From Pelargonium tetragonum (taxonomy: Eukaryota > Streptophyta > Magnoliopsida > Geraniales > Geraniaceae), in NCBI GenBank assembly GCA_036897445.1, contig JAYMTL010000002.1:62001-126000 (forward strand): a stretch of 64,000 nt of DNA, given 5' to 3'. Both the position numbers and the translations under genes were made by a program. Positions 27,145-37,718 of this stretch are shown here, in pieces (the first letter of the stretch is position 1; every line of letters starts with the position of its first letter). The notes under the pieces were generated by a model that was not told where the DNA came from, did not search any database, and saw only the letters and a list, made by a program, of their open reading frames with translations.

Positions 27145-27200
27145 AAAAAAGTCTAGCGCAAAAGCTATGAAAACGAAGAGAGTTATAGCATTTAAGAATT
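27145..27200 (+). pseudogene. Possible histone H2A tail remnant
   Basis: The text encodes K-S-S-A-K-A-M-K-T-K-R-V-I-A-F in one frame. This resembles the lysine- and alanine-rich H2A tail running into A-G-L-Q-F. It lies right of an oppositely oriented H2B-like block, as at the other paired loci. On its own it would not be convincing. Confidence 0.22.
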
Positions 27201-27278
27201 TTTAGGTATTGATGTATTAGTTTTTTGGGGGTTTAAGAAGCTGTGTTAAAGTAAGAGCCTTTTTTGTTTTTTCCTTTG

Positions 27279-27440
27279 TTGGTATTGCTGTAGTGTAAGG
27301 TTAACTATACCGATACTTTTATAAAAGTTCCCTCCCTTCGTTACACTTCAGTCAGATAGCAGGATTTATGTATGCACTCATAGGGTTGGTTTGTCTCCTC
27401 ATTAACGATAAGCGCCTAGAACTAGAGGTAATGTAATTAC
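27279..27440 (-). pseudogene. Histone H2B-like remnant with trailer
   Basis: On the minus strand TATCGTTAATGA near 27405 resembles the F-V-N-D block of H2B. CTGCTATCTGACTGAAGTG resembles L-L-P-G-E...A-V, and CGAAGGGAGGGAACTTTTAT resembles S-E-G-T-K-A-V-T-K-Y, all in H2B order. The trailer beyond it (27279-27310) is shared with 26863-26884 and 11901-11920. An H2A-like block starts near 27555 on the plus strand. Confidence 0.4.
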
Positions 27441-27494
27441 TAAGAATAGAACAACCAATACTATACTATCTAGAACAATTACTATAACTCTCTA

Positions 27495-27511
27495 ATATAT
27501 ATATATATATA
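27495..27511. repeat. (AT)8 microsatellite
   Basis: Eight AT units plus one A. It lies in the gap between the H2B-like and H2A-like remnants. Confidence 0.97.
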
Positions 27512-27554
27512 CAAGGAGTAGCTTACAAGAAAGGTATCTCCCTTAACTTAAATG

Positions 27555-27625
27555 AAAGCTCCTACTTCTAAGAAAGGTACAGCTCCTCTTTTCTATAACT
27601 CCTCTAGCTCATCTAGCTCTCAAGA
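27555..27625 (+). pseudogene. Possible histone H2A N-terminal remnant
   Basis: From 27570 one frame reads K-K-G-T-A-P-L-F-Y, comparable to the H2A stretch S-S-R-A-G-L-Q-F-P. The nucleotide block CTAAGAAAGGTACAGCTC is shared, with one change, with 47418-47434. A serine-rich run follows that is not typical of H2A. It sits right of an H2B-like block on the other strand. Confidence 0.28.
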
Positions 27626-27749
27626 ACAATTAAAGTAATACAGAATAAACAAGAAGTATTAAGTTAAGAGTCTAGAACAAGACAGTCAAAAGAATAAGAT
27701 GATGGATTATATTAAGTATCTCTGTATTATTAAGACTCTAAATGGGAAT

Positions 27750-27835
27750 TAACCTCCCTTCAGTTTTAGTCGGTAATAGTAATTCCTTCTGTACTGTATA
27801 AGCAAGCTTACCTCCCGTGTCAGTAACTCCATAGG
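27750..27835 (-). pseudogene. Histone H2B-like remnant (C-terminal half)
   Basis: This copy matches the one at 26900-27000. 33 bases at 27799-27831 are identical to 26966-26998 except for one change. Beyond them ACAGTACAGAAGGA (Q-T-A-V-R) and TTACTATTACCGACT (L-L-L-P) continue in H2B order on the minus strand. The two copies are 833 bases apart in the same orientation. Confidence 0.48.
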
Positions 27836-28538
27836 GCAGGCAAGGAGGGATATATTATGCTTAACAACTCCCTTTTAGAAAGCCTGTTTACAAACTACAA
27901 AACACAGCAGCTATTAATTAATTGACTTGCCCTTTGGGGTTTCTATTACTTAAATCTGCTCTACGTATAGTGTAGTTCTAATTGTTTTGGATGGTTTACA
28001 GTTAAGAATAATTCCTCTTGCTCTATCTAAAAGAGGGAAGAAACTTAATAAGGATAGGAATGAATTGTTACTTTTAAACCTTCATACTTTGCTTGCATAC
28101 CAATCTCTTAGAATTAGAAGCTATATTCTTATCTCATATCTCTAAATTCGAGATTATAATCCCACCCTTTTTGAAGCCCTTGTCTTTTGAGCTACAGTCC
28201 TAGTATTCCCTGTCTTATAACCTGAACTATTTTTTTATTGCAGTTACTGTATTCCCTATACTTATCCACGGAAACTTAATTTGCCAAAAACCTAGAAACT
28301 AGAGGAGCACAAGTCCTTAAGTTTTTATTACCTAAACTCATAAATAATTGACGAACCCGAGAGCTATAAAAAAAGACTTAGGAGTCTCGGCAATCTTTAG
28401 TTAGCCCCTTAAGTCTTTGGCACGCTTTTTCACTTCAACAAATCAAGGGCAATTCCAAGGGTTCCTTTTTTCTACAAAACAAAATCTAGTAATTGGAGTT
28501 GAGTTTCCAGAGTATTCACGGGAGCTGCTCAAACACAG

Positions 28539-28562
28539 GGTAGTATAAAGGTAGTATAAAGG
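28539..28562. repeat. 11-bp tandem repeat, 2.2 copies
   Basis: GGTAGTATAAA occurs twice, followed by a further GG. Confidence 0.95.
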
Positions 28563-29592
28563 AATTCTTTACTATAAGAAGGGGCTATTTCCCATTCTAT
28601 TTATTATTTATTGGAAACCCTGAAAGATAAGGAGTTCCCTTTGATTTTTCTAATTTAAAGAGCTTTTATTTTGGATTTTTCAGGGATAAGGAGCAGTAGT
28701 TAGAGTATTTCATAGTAAATCATAAAGGGGTATCCAGAGTGTATAAATCTATTAAAGGGTGCCCTTTATTCATTCTAGAACAACTCAAATTAGATCCCTG
28801 CGTAATCCTGCCCTAAAATTGACTTAAAAGCAAGGCCAAAAGGCTAATAAATAGATAGCAACTTCAGACCCTTAAAAAGTTATAAAAGCAACAAGAACTC
28901 AAGATATAGGACAAATTTTTATACCGAAGGGGCTTTTAGCTTATTAAAAGCTTGTGGAGTACCTCTTAGTAGTAAGTTTAGGGAATATAGACACAATCGA
29001 GCAGGCGCTACAAGAAGTATAGAGCCTAAGGTCAATAAAAATTAACAGCTGGATTATATCTTGTAATACAGCGAAATGTGGGTATATAAGAATTCTACCC
29101 AAACAAGTTAAACAGGATTTCCTTTTTACTAAGAATTTCGCTTCGCAGGAAGCTTTATGGCAGTCACAAGGAATTGGTTATCTCTAACCCAGAAGAGAGT
29201 ATTCTACTTCTTCATTCGAAGCGGTTCTTTTAAAAAGTTAGGATACACTTACTGACTCTTGTATTTTATTTTCCCTATTTCTTTCTGTCAATTAATAAGA
29301 AATTAAGAGAGGGCTTTTCTAGACACTGTAAACTAGACTTTTGTAGTGCTTTTTCCAAGGCAACTCTAAGCGTTAACTTTGCTTGTTAAAATTTAGAGGG
29401 TATTGTAGCATTAATGGAGTATCCGCGGCTGAATAAGACTCAAATTTTATAGAAATTGGCGCGTTAAGGTAAGCAAGAATAAGAGTATACAAAATGCCCT
29501 TTAAAAATTATATACTAAAAGGCACTGAAGTCTTGTTATTTGCATCTAAAACGGCTATACAATAGGTTTTTGTAGAATCAAAAAGTCTTCCT

Positions 29593-29612
29593 TGCTGGTT
29601 TATAAACCAGCA
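29593..29612. repeat. 20-bp perfect palindrome
   Basis: TGCTGGTTTA is followed at once by its exact reverse complement. This is the longest gapless palindrome I noticed here. It could be a cruciform site, a terminator-like hairpin or a protein-binding site. No gene adjoins it. Confidence 0.95.
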
Positions 29613-30199
29613 GGGCCTAGGATATGTAAGGACTTTCTTTCTAGGGAGTATGCACTTCCAGTTAGATTAAATTAAAGAGGACCCTATAAACTTTCTGTTA
29701 CAATGTAATTTAGGGTTTATCAAAAGTTCCCTTGTCTTCTTTGGTAAGGTCCAGCAAAGGCTTCTCTAAGTTATAGCAAATTATAAGCGGGACTCTTAAA
29801 TTAGCGATTTTTAGAATCTTATTAATACCGAAAGCAAATCCATTGATATCACTCTTAATGCCTAAAAGGGTGCTCCCTTTCCAGGTGTATATAGAGGGGC
29901 CTCTTTAATTTGAATATCCGGGGAACCTTACTTAGTGTATATAAATTTTTAACAAGAACGCAAAACCTCTAAGGAATTCACTTCAGTAAAAAAAAAGAAA
30001 GAAGCTTCTTTAGAAGAGCCCCGCATGTCTGGTATATAACTTTGAAATTGACTATGGAATTTCTATTATTATGATAAGGAAAGAGTTCTTCAGAACACAA
30101 AAAAGTCTTTTCTCTTTTAAAAAGACCCTAAATAAATTCAAATAACATGAACCTTTAGGTTGTAGTACTTTGTTATAAAATCCCTTGTGACTTACTTGT

Positions 30200-30420
30200 T
30201 TGTTTTAATACCTTTCCTGTTTTGTAATACCTCTTATTCTCTATCTTCATAGCTGTCTCAGTCTTATGCAGCCCTTGTTTCTTGATACCTATATATTATA
30301 TATAAACTTCTCTTAGTCTTAGCAGTAACCTGTATCCGAATCTTTTCGTAGCCCAACTCTTAGTAACTTTCTCTTGTAAAAACCTACTCATTAGTTGAAA
30401 CTTTTCTTTAATTCTTATAA
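30200..30420 (-). pseudogene. Histone H4-like remnant (C-terminal half)
   Basis: On the minus strand from 30385 one frame reads R-F-L-Q-E-K-V-T-K-S-W-A-T, comparable to the H4 segment K-V-F-L-E-N-V-I-R-D-A-V-T. At about 30330, 55 bases on, GGTTACTGCTAAGAC matches coding text for T-V-T-A-M-D, which is the H4 spacing. A second such block, K-T-E-T-A-M-K-I, lies at 30265-30242, so two copies may have been telescoped together. H4 is a core nucleosome histone. Confidence 0.42.
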
Positions 30421-32548
30421 CCTGTCAAGCACTTAAACTCTCCTTAAATCCTTTTTCAAATAAAAATACTGACTCAACTGTAGAATTGTAGAGCAGAGCT
30501 CATTATACTTTAGAATCAAACCTATTGCCCCCACTCAAAAGCGCAGAGGAAAACCCTTTTAACTTCTTTATATTCACTAAATGTTCTTAGCTGCAAGGTC
30601 CCAGAAAACTTCTTAGAGAAGTTGGGTAAGAGTAACAAGGTACAGAGGCTAATAAGAATATGGTACTAGTAAAAAGTCTTCCAGCTATAAAGGATGTCTC
30701 TTAAGAAAAGAGGTCCTTTTAAGTAAGATTAAGATTAGTAAAGCTAGAGATACAAAGAGTAAAGGAGGCATAATGCTTTATCCCAGATTGGCTAGTAAAA
30801 GCCCTCCTTATAAGTTATGGGAGACCCTCTATATGCTAAACTAAAGTGCCCTTTTCTGGGCTATATTATCTAATCTGTAAAATACAAGAAGGGTTTTTAG
30901 TTTATACGCTGGCTGGCTCTAATTAAGAGGAGTTTTGCTTAAGAGTAATTTGTAATAAATTGACTATTTAGGAGTTTAAAAAATATAAGCATGAATAGAA
31001 CCGAGAATCCGGGCTTTTAGCAAAACAAGTTTATCCTAACTAGTTCAAACAAATGGGGCATTAATATTTATAAATCTTGTTATGGATACTTTTTTTTATC
31101 TAAGGTTGACTTCAGTTTGTTAATCAGAAAAGAAGCTTTTTTTATTTTATAGCCACTTCTAGATAAACTTTTATTTTGGATTACTAGTAGTTCCTTGGCT
31201 TGGGGGATTTATTTTAAAACTCTTTTTGTATCTAAATCTAATAGGTGTTAATATGTCTTTAAGTATTTCCATATTTGTATTCATTTGCCATGAAAAAAGG
31301 GGGAAATTAATTTATGTTCTTAGGAATTGGGAGTTTTGTAATACTTAATAAAACTGAACCAGAATAGGTTTGCTACTAAACGGAATGCCATTAACCTTTG
31401 AAACACAATTCCCCGAAGACTCGTAGTAAAAGCAGTAAAAATAGAGAGTAATAACCGCCGAATTCTTTTTGAGTAACATAGAACCCTAAAAGCAAATATA
31501 AGGAGATTTCTAAATAGGACTTTTCCTTTCTTAAAAAGAGTATAAAAGTATGCATTCCATTATAGAGCCTTTATGCTAGATATGCCGATTTACTTACTCA
31601 AAAAGGTGCTAGTTTTTCAAGGAATGAGATGTATAGTTTTTCTGTAATAGAAAACGGACCCATTAGGATTTGTCGGCTCCAAAAAAAGCATTTTAACTTT
31701 TAAAAACCAGAAGGGTAAGGGGGCCCCATCTGAGACTAACCCACACTTTCTAGTGCATTTGAAATTATAGCACCAGTATTCACTTATAATATAAACTTAT
31801 ATATAGGAATATGGGAAGAATTGAGCTGTTATTTTATAAAAGCAAGGATAGCAAAACCTTGGAAAAGAAAAGTAATAAGACTACCCATCCCGGGTTCTAG
31901 CTATTCAGGTATGAGTTATAAGCTAGAGAGAAACCTTACCTAGTCTATTCGTTATATAGCACGGGTATTTTCCTTATTTCTTAGATTTACGAGTTATATC
32001 GCACGGTTCTACCTCTATAACAAATTTACGGGTGTAGGTGCAAAGCCAGAGTTACGCGTTAACTGTAAATAGCTCTTCTTTTATTAAGATAAAAAAGAAA
32101 AGCAAAGTTTCCCTAACCTTATTCTGGTCCCCTTAGACCTAAATAAAGGAAATACCTTAAACCTGGGTTAATGGGTTGAGGTTTAAACTAAATCCCAGTA
32201 TACTCCTTAATTTAATAAGGATTTAGTACTTTAATTTATTGTGATAACTAGTATGCCGTAGGGGAGTACTTATACTTTTCTATTTCCTATAGTAACTCTT
32301 ATTTTTTAATGGATCGAGTAGAGAAGAAATCTCGCAAAAAAGTAAACAACTTATAAGATCAAAAATGTAGAAAAAATGCATGCACAAGAGTCTCATAACT
32401 CGTGTTAAAATGCACGGGTCGTAGAATTAGTTTTAAAAGATGGGGTACTGCTTTATTAAAAAATAGGGGTAACCTCGTATAGCAAAAAGAACTAGAATAG
32501 AGACTTTTTAGTACTAAACAACATAATGAATCCTTTGATTTCACTTCC
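30421..32548. other. Spacer with no recognisable gene
   Basis: No open frame, RNA gene or clear repeat was recognised. Small near-palindromes are present. Confidence 0.6.
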
Positions 32549-32622
32549 TTTTAATCAATCCAGTGGTAGAACACCTCGCCTAGCTATTGAATAACATTGG
32601 TGTTCGAATCAGGCTAAAGCCA
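32549..32622 (+). pseudogene. tRNA-like remnant, isoacceptor unclear
   Basis: The segment has a D-loop-like CCAGTGGTAGAA and, about 45 bases on, the T-loop-like GTGTTCGAATC, in the right order and at a near-normal distance. The D half resembles organellar Gly tRNAs. The anticodon stem does not fold and the T stem has only two sound pairs. I treat it as a decayed copy. Confidence 0.25.
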
Positions 32623-34009
32623 GTTAAGTTAAGACAAGTTTTTAGTAGTTAAGGAGTTATACCATCCTAGGTACTAAGCCCTCTTTCTAAATGTGTTGTC
32701 GGGTCTTTAGTCTTTCTTGAGTAACTTTGACTTTTAATATAAAAAGGGAAACAACTGGATTAAACTACAGAGCTAAAAAATCGCTGGGATTGCCGTGAAT
32801 ACAAAAAGTTCATAACTTTGACTAAACTTTCAATAAGAACCTCTTTTTTATATCGTCATGTTCAGAAATATCATTTTTTTTATGGGCCCTCTCTTACAGA
32901 ATTGGTCGGAATTTGGTAGGAAACTCCTCGGATTGCCCTTAAACCCCGTCTATATGTCTTATAACATAACCTGTAAAACTCGAAAACCCGGGTTTATTTG
33001 ATTTAAAAAGATTTGTGAAGTACGTTAGGGGGTCAGAAAAACTGAAAAAGGCATTCTAAGGATAAAACCGGGTATAGGAGCCCCCTTTTTGCCTTTGAAT
33101 TGGTGTACAACTTAGAGATCTTAAGATAAAAAAGTTTTGCAGGATCCAGGTTCATGTCCTTTGTTTGCTTCTATTTTTATAGAGCGATGCCCCCTCTTTT
33201 AATTACAACAGCCTGCCTTTACTAAATACGGACCTCCCTCAGAGGAGTTCTATAAGAAATATATACTTGTCATAGCAAGAATAGAGCTCCGGTTAAACTC
33301 CCGTTAATTCGCTTAAAATTAATTCAAGAAAAACCCAAGGGAAGCTTACCTATATAAGTGTCTTCCTTAGATCTTTTTGAATAACTCTTTAAGCTAAAAA
33401 CCCCGCTAGAAAAGAAGATCTATTGATTGAAGAATCTAAATATTCCACTAAATAAAACTTTTAGAACAAGGAAGAGAACTCCGACGGCTTGAAAAGGAGA
33501 CTCATTACTTCAGTTTTAATTTAAAACATTCTCTCTCCTGGCGTGCTATTTTGCAGACCCCTATTATAAGACTCATTGGAATTGTTACAGGCCTGTGTAA
33601 GGAGTTAGAGCCCCGTTCTAAACGACATATATGGTAAAGCAGAATATAAATATATACATCAAAGTACAGGTTCGAGTCTGATCTGTAATATGCTAAAAGC
33701 CCTAAGAACACCCTATTGAGTTCAATTCTTAAAAGCACCCTTTTCTGTGAGTGGCCCGTATGGTCTCACAATGGTATATAGATGTAAGATATATTGCGGT
33801 TAATTTAATAGTTGAAAAGTCCCTGTATCCTTCATATATATGGGGAGTCTACACTAATAACAAAAACTGGTATAAACTAGAGGTAAGAGCTGGCCAGTAA
33901 AAAAGCATATGCATATGTTAGAAGATTCCTATCATTATAACTGAGGATGAGATTGGTTATTTTATTATAAAGGTTTTATCTTTTGCAATCGTTTAGGCTA
34001 TTTCTATAT

Positions 34010-34080
34010 CTCCGGATTTGAACCGCGGGTCGACATCTAATTTATAGGATGCCCCGTCACAAAGCAATAAGCGAATTGAC
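34010..34080 (-). pseudogene. tRNA-like remnant, anticodon and T arms partly visible
   Basis: On the minus strand CATC and GATG frame a ten-base loop where an anticodon arm would sit. TCGACCCGCGG then leads into the T loop TTCAAAT followed by CCGG. Three T-stem pairs hold. No acceptor pairing or readable anticodon is present, so the assignment is weak. Confidence 0.2.
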
Positions 34081-35648
34081 TGCCCCCAAGAGTCTCTCGA
34101 GCTTGCTTCTTAGCTGGAGCAGGGAGTAGTGGGAACGTTGTTTAAGAGATTCGTTCTATAAAACTATAAATTTTTACTTTTTTTGTAAATGAATAATCTT
34201 AGTAATTTAAATATAAGAAAGAGTAGTAGTACAAGGTAACGAAGTTAACTCACTTATTATTTATTCAAAAGAGGCCTTCTCAAGCCCTCCCCAAACTTAG
34301 CAGGAGTATAACCCGGAGCCCCTGTTAAGTACTTTTTAGCAAAATTAAGGAAAACACTTGTTACTTGAATCGGGGTACACAACAGTAAGAAGAATTCTAT
34401 AGTATATTCTAAATTATATTAGTAATAAAGTCAATAGTAAAGTGTGAACTAAAATTTATGTCAATACCCAGCCTTTGCAAATAGCTAGTACCCCCTTTGT
34501 GTTTATGCAACTGAGTTTAAATATAAAAATCTTATCTAAGGTCTATTTGCTATACTAAATTTAAAAACTCTGCATGAGGGGCCCCCTTATAGATAGCTTT
34601 TTGGTATATTGTTGAGTCAGAGACAGGTAACGTGAGTTTTGAAGAAAAGAAATATACTAAAGTGATTCTCCTTTCTTTTCAGAAAAGAAGAAAGCTATAA
34701 ATTCAGATAAAAGTCAACATTGAAACTATACTAGCACAGCCAGTTTATAAAGACACCTGTTTTAGATTTAAAGCCTGTTGATTACAGATATTATAACGGG
34801 AGCTCCCTGTTTAGCCTCGTTTATCACTACATATATCCGTGAGTATTCCTTGCGAGCATCCTTTCTGATCTGAGGCAATTCCATTAATAGAATTTAGGCG
34901 TTGGGGTTTGGTCCAAGAGCCTCTTTTTGTTTCAAGAGTAGAGAAGCTATATCACGGCACTCCCTTTTTCTGTATACCTAACCCTTTGCCGAATTTTGGG
35001 CCTGTGTTTACACTATAATTTCAAGTCAAGAGTATTAGGTAGAGAGCTTGTTAAGCTATACGAATTGTCCGTTTTAGATAGATATCTGCCCCTTAATCTG
35101 TGCCGAGTATCTTACTACAGTCGCTTTACAAATTCTTTTCAGGAAATCTTGGATGCTGAATTTGGAAGAGTAAAAGTCCTATTAAATTAAAAGGTTTCAT
35201 AAAGAAGGTATTAAGCTTCAGAAGTTTTCCTTTCATTTTTAATGAGTCTAGCTTTCGTAACTAATAAGAAACAGAAATTTTCTTAAAGTACATATTTTAA
35301 AATATTAACGCTTTTTATTTCCTCCTTTCGTGACACTTAAAATATTATAGATTTGTTGAAGCCCTACCCCTGGGGAATTACTGAAAAGAAACCCTATTAC
35401 CGGGATTACTAATCTCTATAAACTCGAAATAAGAAACTCCGGAATCTTAAAACTTTAAAAAATACAACACTGGAAAATGAAGCGCTTAAGATCAAGCCCC
35501 TTATCAAACCCAGCTATAGCGTACCCTTAGTACAAAGCTCTAATAGATAAAGATAACCCAATATTTCCTTAGCTTAATAAAGTTGGGTTTTGTAAGAGTT
35601 TTATTAATATAGAATGCAGGGACTTCTTTCTTAAATTTCATGTTTCTT

Positions 35649-35663
35649 GGGGTATAGCTCAGT
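35649..35663 (+). pseudogene. 5' fragment of a tRNA-like sequence
   Basis: GGGGTATAGCTCAGT is identical to the usual 5' acceptor plus D-arm start of organellar Trp- or Lys-type tRNAs. Nothing after it folds as a tRNA and no T loop follows, so at most a 5' fragment remains. Confidence 0.2.
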
Positions 35664-37149
35664 AAAGGCTCCATATGAGGATTATATACAAATATACTAT
35701 AAGAAAAGAAGGCATTTGAAACCGTAAGGTAAGGTAGGAGGTAACTTACTTTTTTGGAAATTCTAAATTAAAAATTATAAAGTAAGGAGATTTATTATAA
35801 ATTTTATAAAAAAAAGCATGGATGAAACTGGTAATTCCAAGATATAGTCTAGTAAATTTAGAAGCAAATAGATAATAAGAGAGGAGTCTTTATAAAGTAA
35901 GTAGTATACAAAAAATCATTCCTGCTTTAAAACAAGGATACAGAAGTTAAATCTTATAAAAAAATCTAAGAGTCTATCTTAGATATAAAGTTATCTGATA
36001 AGTATAATATCACAAAACCCTTACTCGAGTGAGGTAGCCTTTTTCCTTACCTTATTACTCCTCTCACTTAAACTTGAGAAACACATATCTTAGTTACCTT
36101 TGTTACAATAAAAGGTAGCTTCAAACGAGGTCACTTACTTAAGTGAAAAACCTACTAAGCAAGACTTTATTTATTAGTTTAATCAAAAGTTTCGTTTTAA
36201 TTCCTTCCTACTTTCTAGTTCTAGTTAGCCGAACTTCTAGACCTTTATTATACGGGACTTTGGGGAGGTTCTTACTTGTCTTGACCTTTACTAAAACGCG
36301 TTGCATTTCTTATATAGAACTCGTATTTCATTTATCAATCCTTATTTTTCTTAATATTATAAGAGAAGAACTCATGTTAGTTTAGTAGTACCACGAGAAC
36401 TAAAGTTCCTTACTTTATATACCTGGGATAACCCCGCAACTAACCCAGGATTAGTTTAGATCTTTTCGTGTTTTTTATAAGATTCCTAGCGCTCTTTATA
36501 TCTTTATAATAAAATTGAATTTAAGTTCTCATTTTACAAAGTCAAGGAAGAGTTCCCCTTACCCTAAAAAGTACAAGCATAACCCGCTTTATCCTCGTAT
36601 ATCCACCAAAAACTTCTTTTTATAAGCTTACTATGATACACCTTCTTTTAATACCACCCTACATTAAGTATTACAAAAAGGAGTCTCCCTAGGATAAGTA
36701 ATTATCTCTTTGCCTTATGAATAGAGGTGCCCTTCCTTAAGTTACTAATAGTTTAGACTTGGACACCTAACCACCTGTAGACTATTGAATCTCTTTCCTC
36801 CCAGCGAAAAAATAGAGGCTTAAGGATATCGCAAACACTTTACTAATTAAGAATTGTACACCAGCTAAATCAGCGCTACAAAGGGAAACCTTTATAAAAT
36901 TTTCTTAAGGAATAATTTTATGCTAGTTTAACTTCGAAATCCATTTCTCTGCTTTTACTAAGGAGTGTCCACACTGACTAGAGTTAACTAATTTTAGGAA
37001 ACATGAGGCTGCTACTACCGGGTTTTTATTTCCTTTAGCCGTCTTGCAAACTAAATGACTTTTTATTAGACTCTTTGTAGTAAGACGAGGTAACGACAGT
37101 TAAGGGGGCTTAAGCACTTCTTTTTCACTTGTTTGTTACTCTTACCAAA

Positions 37150-37260
37150 AATCTTATTCTGTATCAGAGCTTCTTTCTCACTATAACTTTCTGAATACCT
37201 CTTAACTATACCACCCTTCTTGAAAGCCTTACTCTTACTTTTCTTGTAAAACCTATGCTG
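37150..37260 (-). pseudogene. Histone H4-like remnant (central block)
   Basis: From 37230 on the minus strand one frame reads K-A-F-K-K-G-G-I-V-K-R-Y-S-E-S-Y-S-E-K. This follows the H4 segment R-L-A-R-R-G-G-V-K-R-I-S-G-L-I-Y-E-E-T with one inserted residue. The basic residues and G-G are kept. Flanking H4 sequence is not convincingly recognisable. An H2B reading was considered and fits less well. Confidence 0.42.
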
Positions 37261-37649
37261 GAAACAGTTTAACCTCTGGAGCAGTTCTATTCATTCCCAT
37301 TTCCATTTTTCCATTTAGTAGACACTTTGACTTAACTTCTCTACTGGAAACAAACAAGTGATTTTATCCTTAGCTATTTAGACTCTCCAGACAGATTTTG
37401 GTTTTTATTATCTGGAATCGGAAACCTGCAATAAAAAAGCTTCTTTATTATATTATGTCCGGCTGCCTAACAAGTCGACTATATTAGACGTATTTCCTAG
37501 AACGGAAAAGGTGCTGCCTCAAAATTTTTAGTAAGGAGTTTTACAACCTATAAAAAACACGGAGAATTCAGGCTTCAAGTAAAGGTCATTTTCAATTTGC
37601 CTGCTTTTTATTTATATAGTCTAGTCTCTTCTTCCCTTATCTGGATTCT

Positions 37650-37718
37650 GCTTAATAAGCTCCGTGGTTAGTGTGTCGCTTTCATACGGCGAAAGGCGTC
37701 GGTTCGAACCCATAAGCA
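37650..37718 (+). tRNA. trnM(cau): tRNA-Met(CAU)-like gene with a damaged T arm
   Basis: The anticodon arm is complete. Its five-pair stem encloses the seven-base loop TTCATAC, with CAT at 37683-37685. The D loop carries the usual GTGGTTAG. The loop TTCGAAC follows a GG. The text from the D loop through the T loop closely resembles plant and plastid-type elongator tRNA-Met. Bases 37650-37654 pair with 37713-37717 as a five-pair acceptor. The 3' strand of the T stem is short and only two pairs form there, so this is either a recent pseudogene or a tRNA with an unusually reduced T arm. No CCA is encoded. Confidence 0.5.

Larger units (their letters stand above)
27836..30199. other. Spacer with no recognisable gene
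   Basis: It contains the 11-bp tandem repeat at 28539 and the 20-bp palindrome at 29593, and nothing else I can support. Confidence 0.6.
32623..37149. other. Spacer with two tRNA-like fragments
   Basis: It holds the weak tRNA-like texts near 34.0 and 35.65 kb. A hydrophobic 80-codon frame at 36143-36385 begins with GTG and resembles no known family. Confidence 0.6.

Noticed and set aside
26860-27840. A repeated block, an AT-rich leader and a lysine-rich frame, first read as a decayed LTR element
   Set aside because: No polymerase, protease or integrase motif is visible, and divergent H2B-like and H2A-like remnants explain the layout better.
36143-36385. Hydrophobic 80-codon frame that could be a small membrane protein
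   Set aside because: It begins with GTG, resembles no known mitochondrial subunit, and T-rich spacer easily produces hydrophobic frames.
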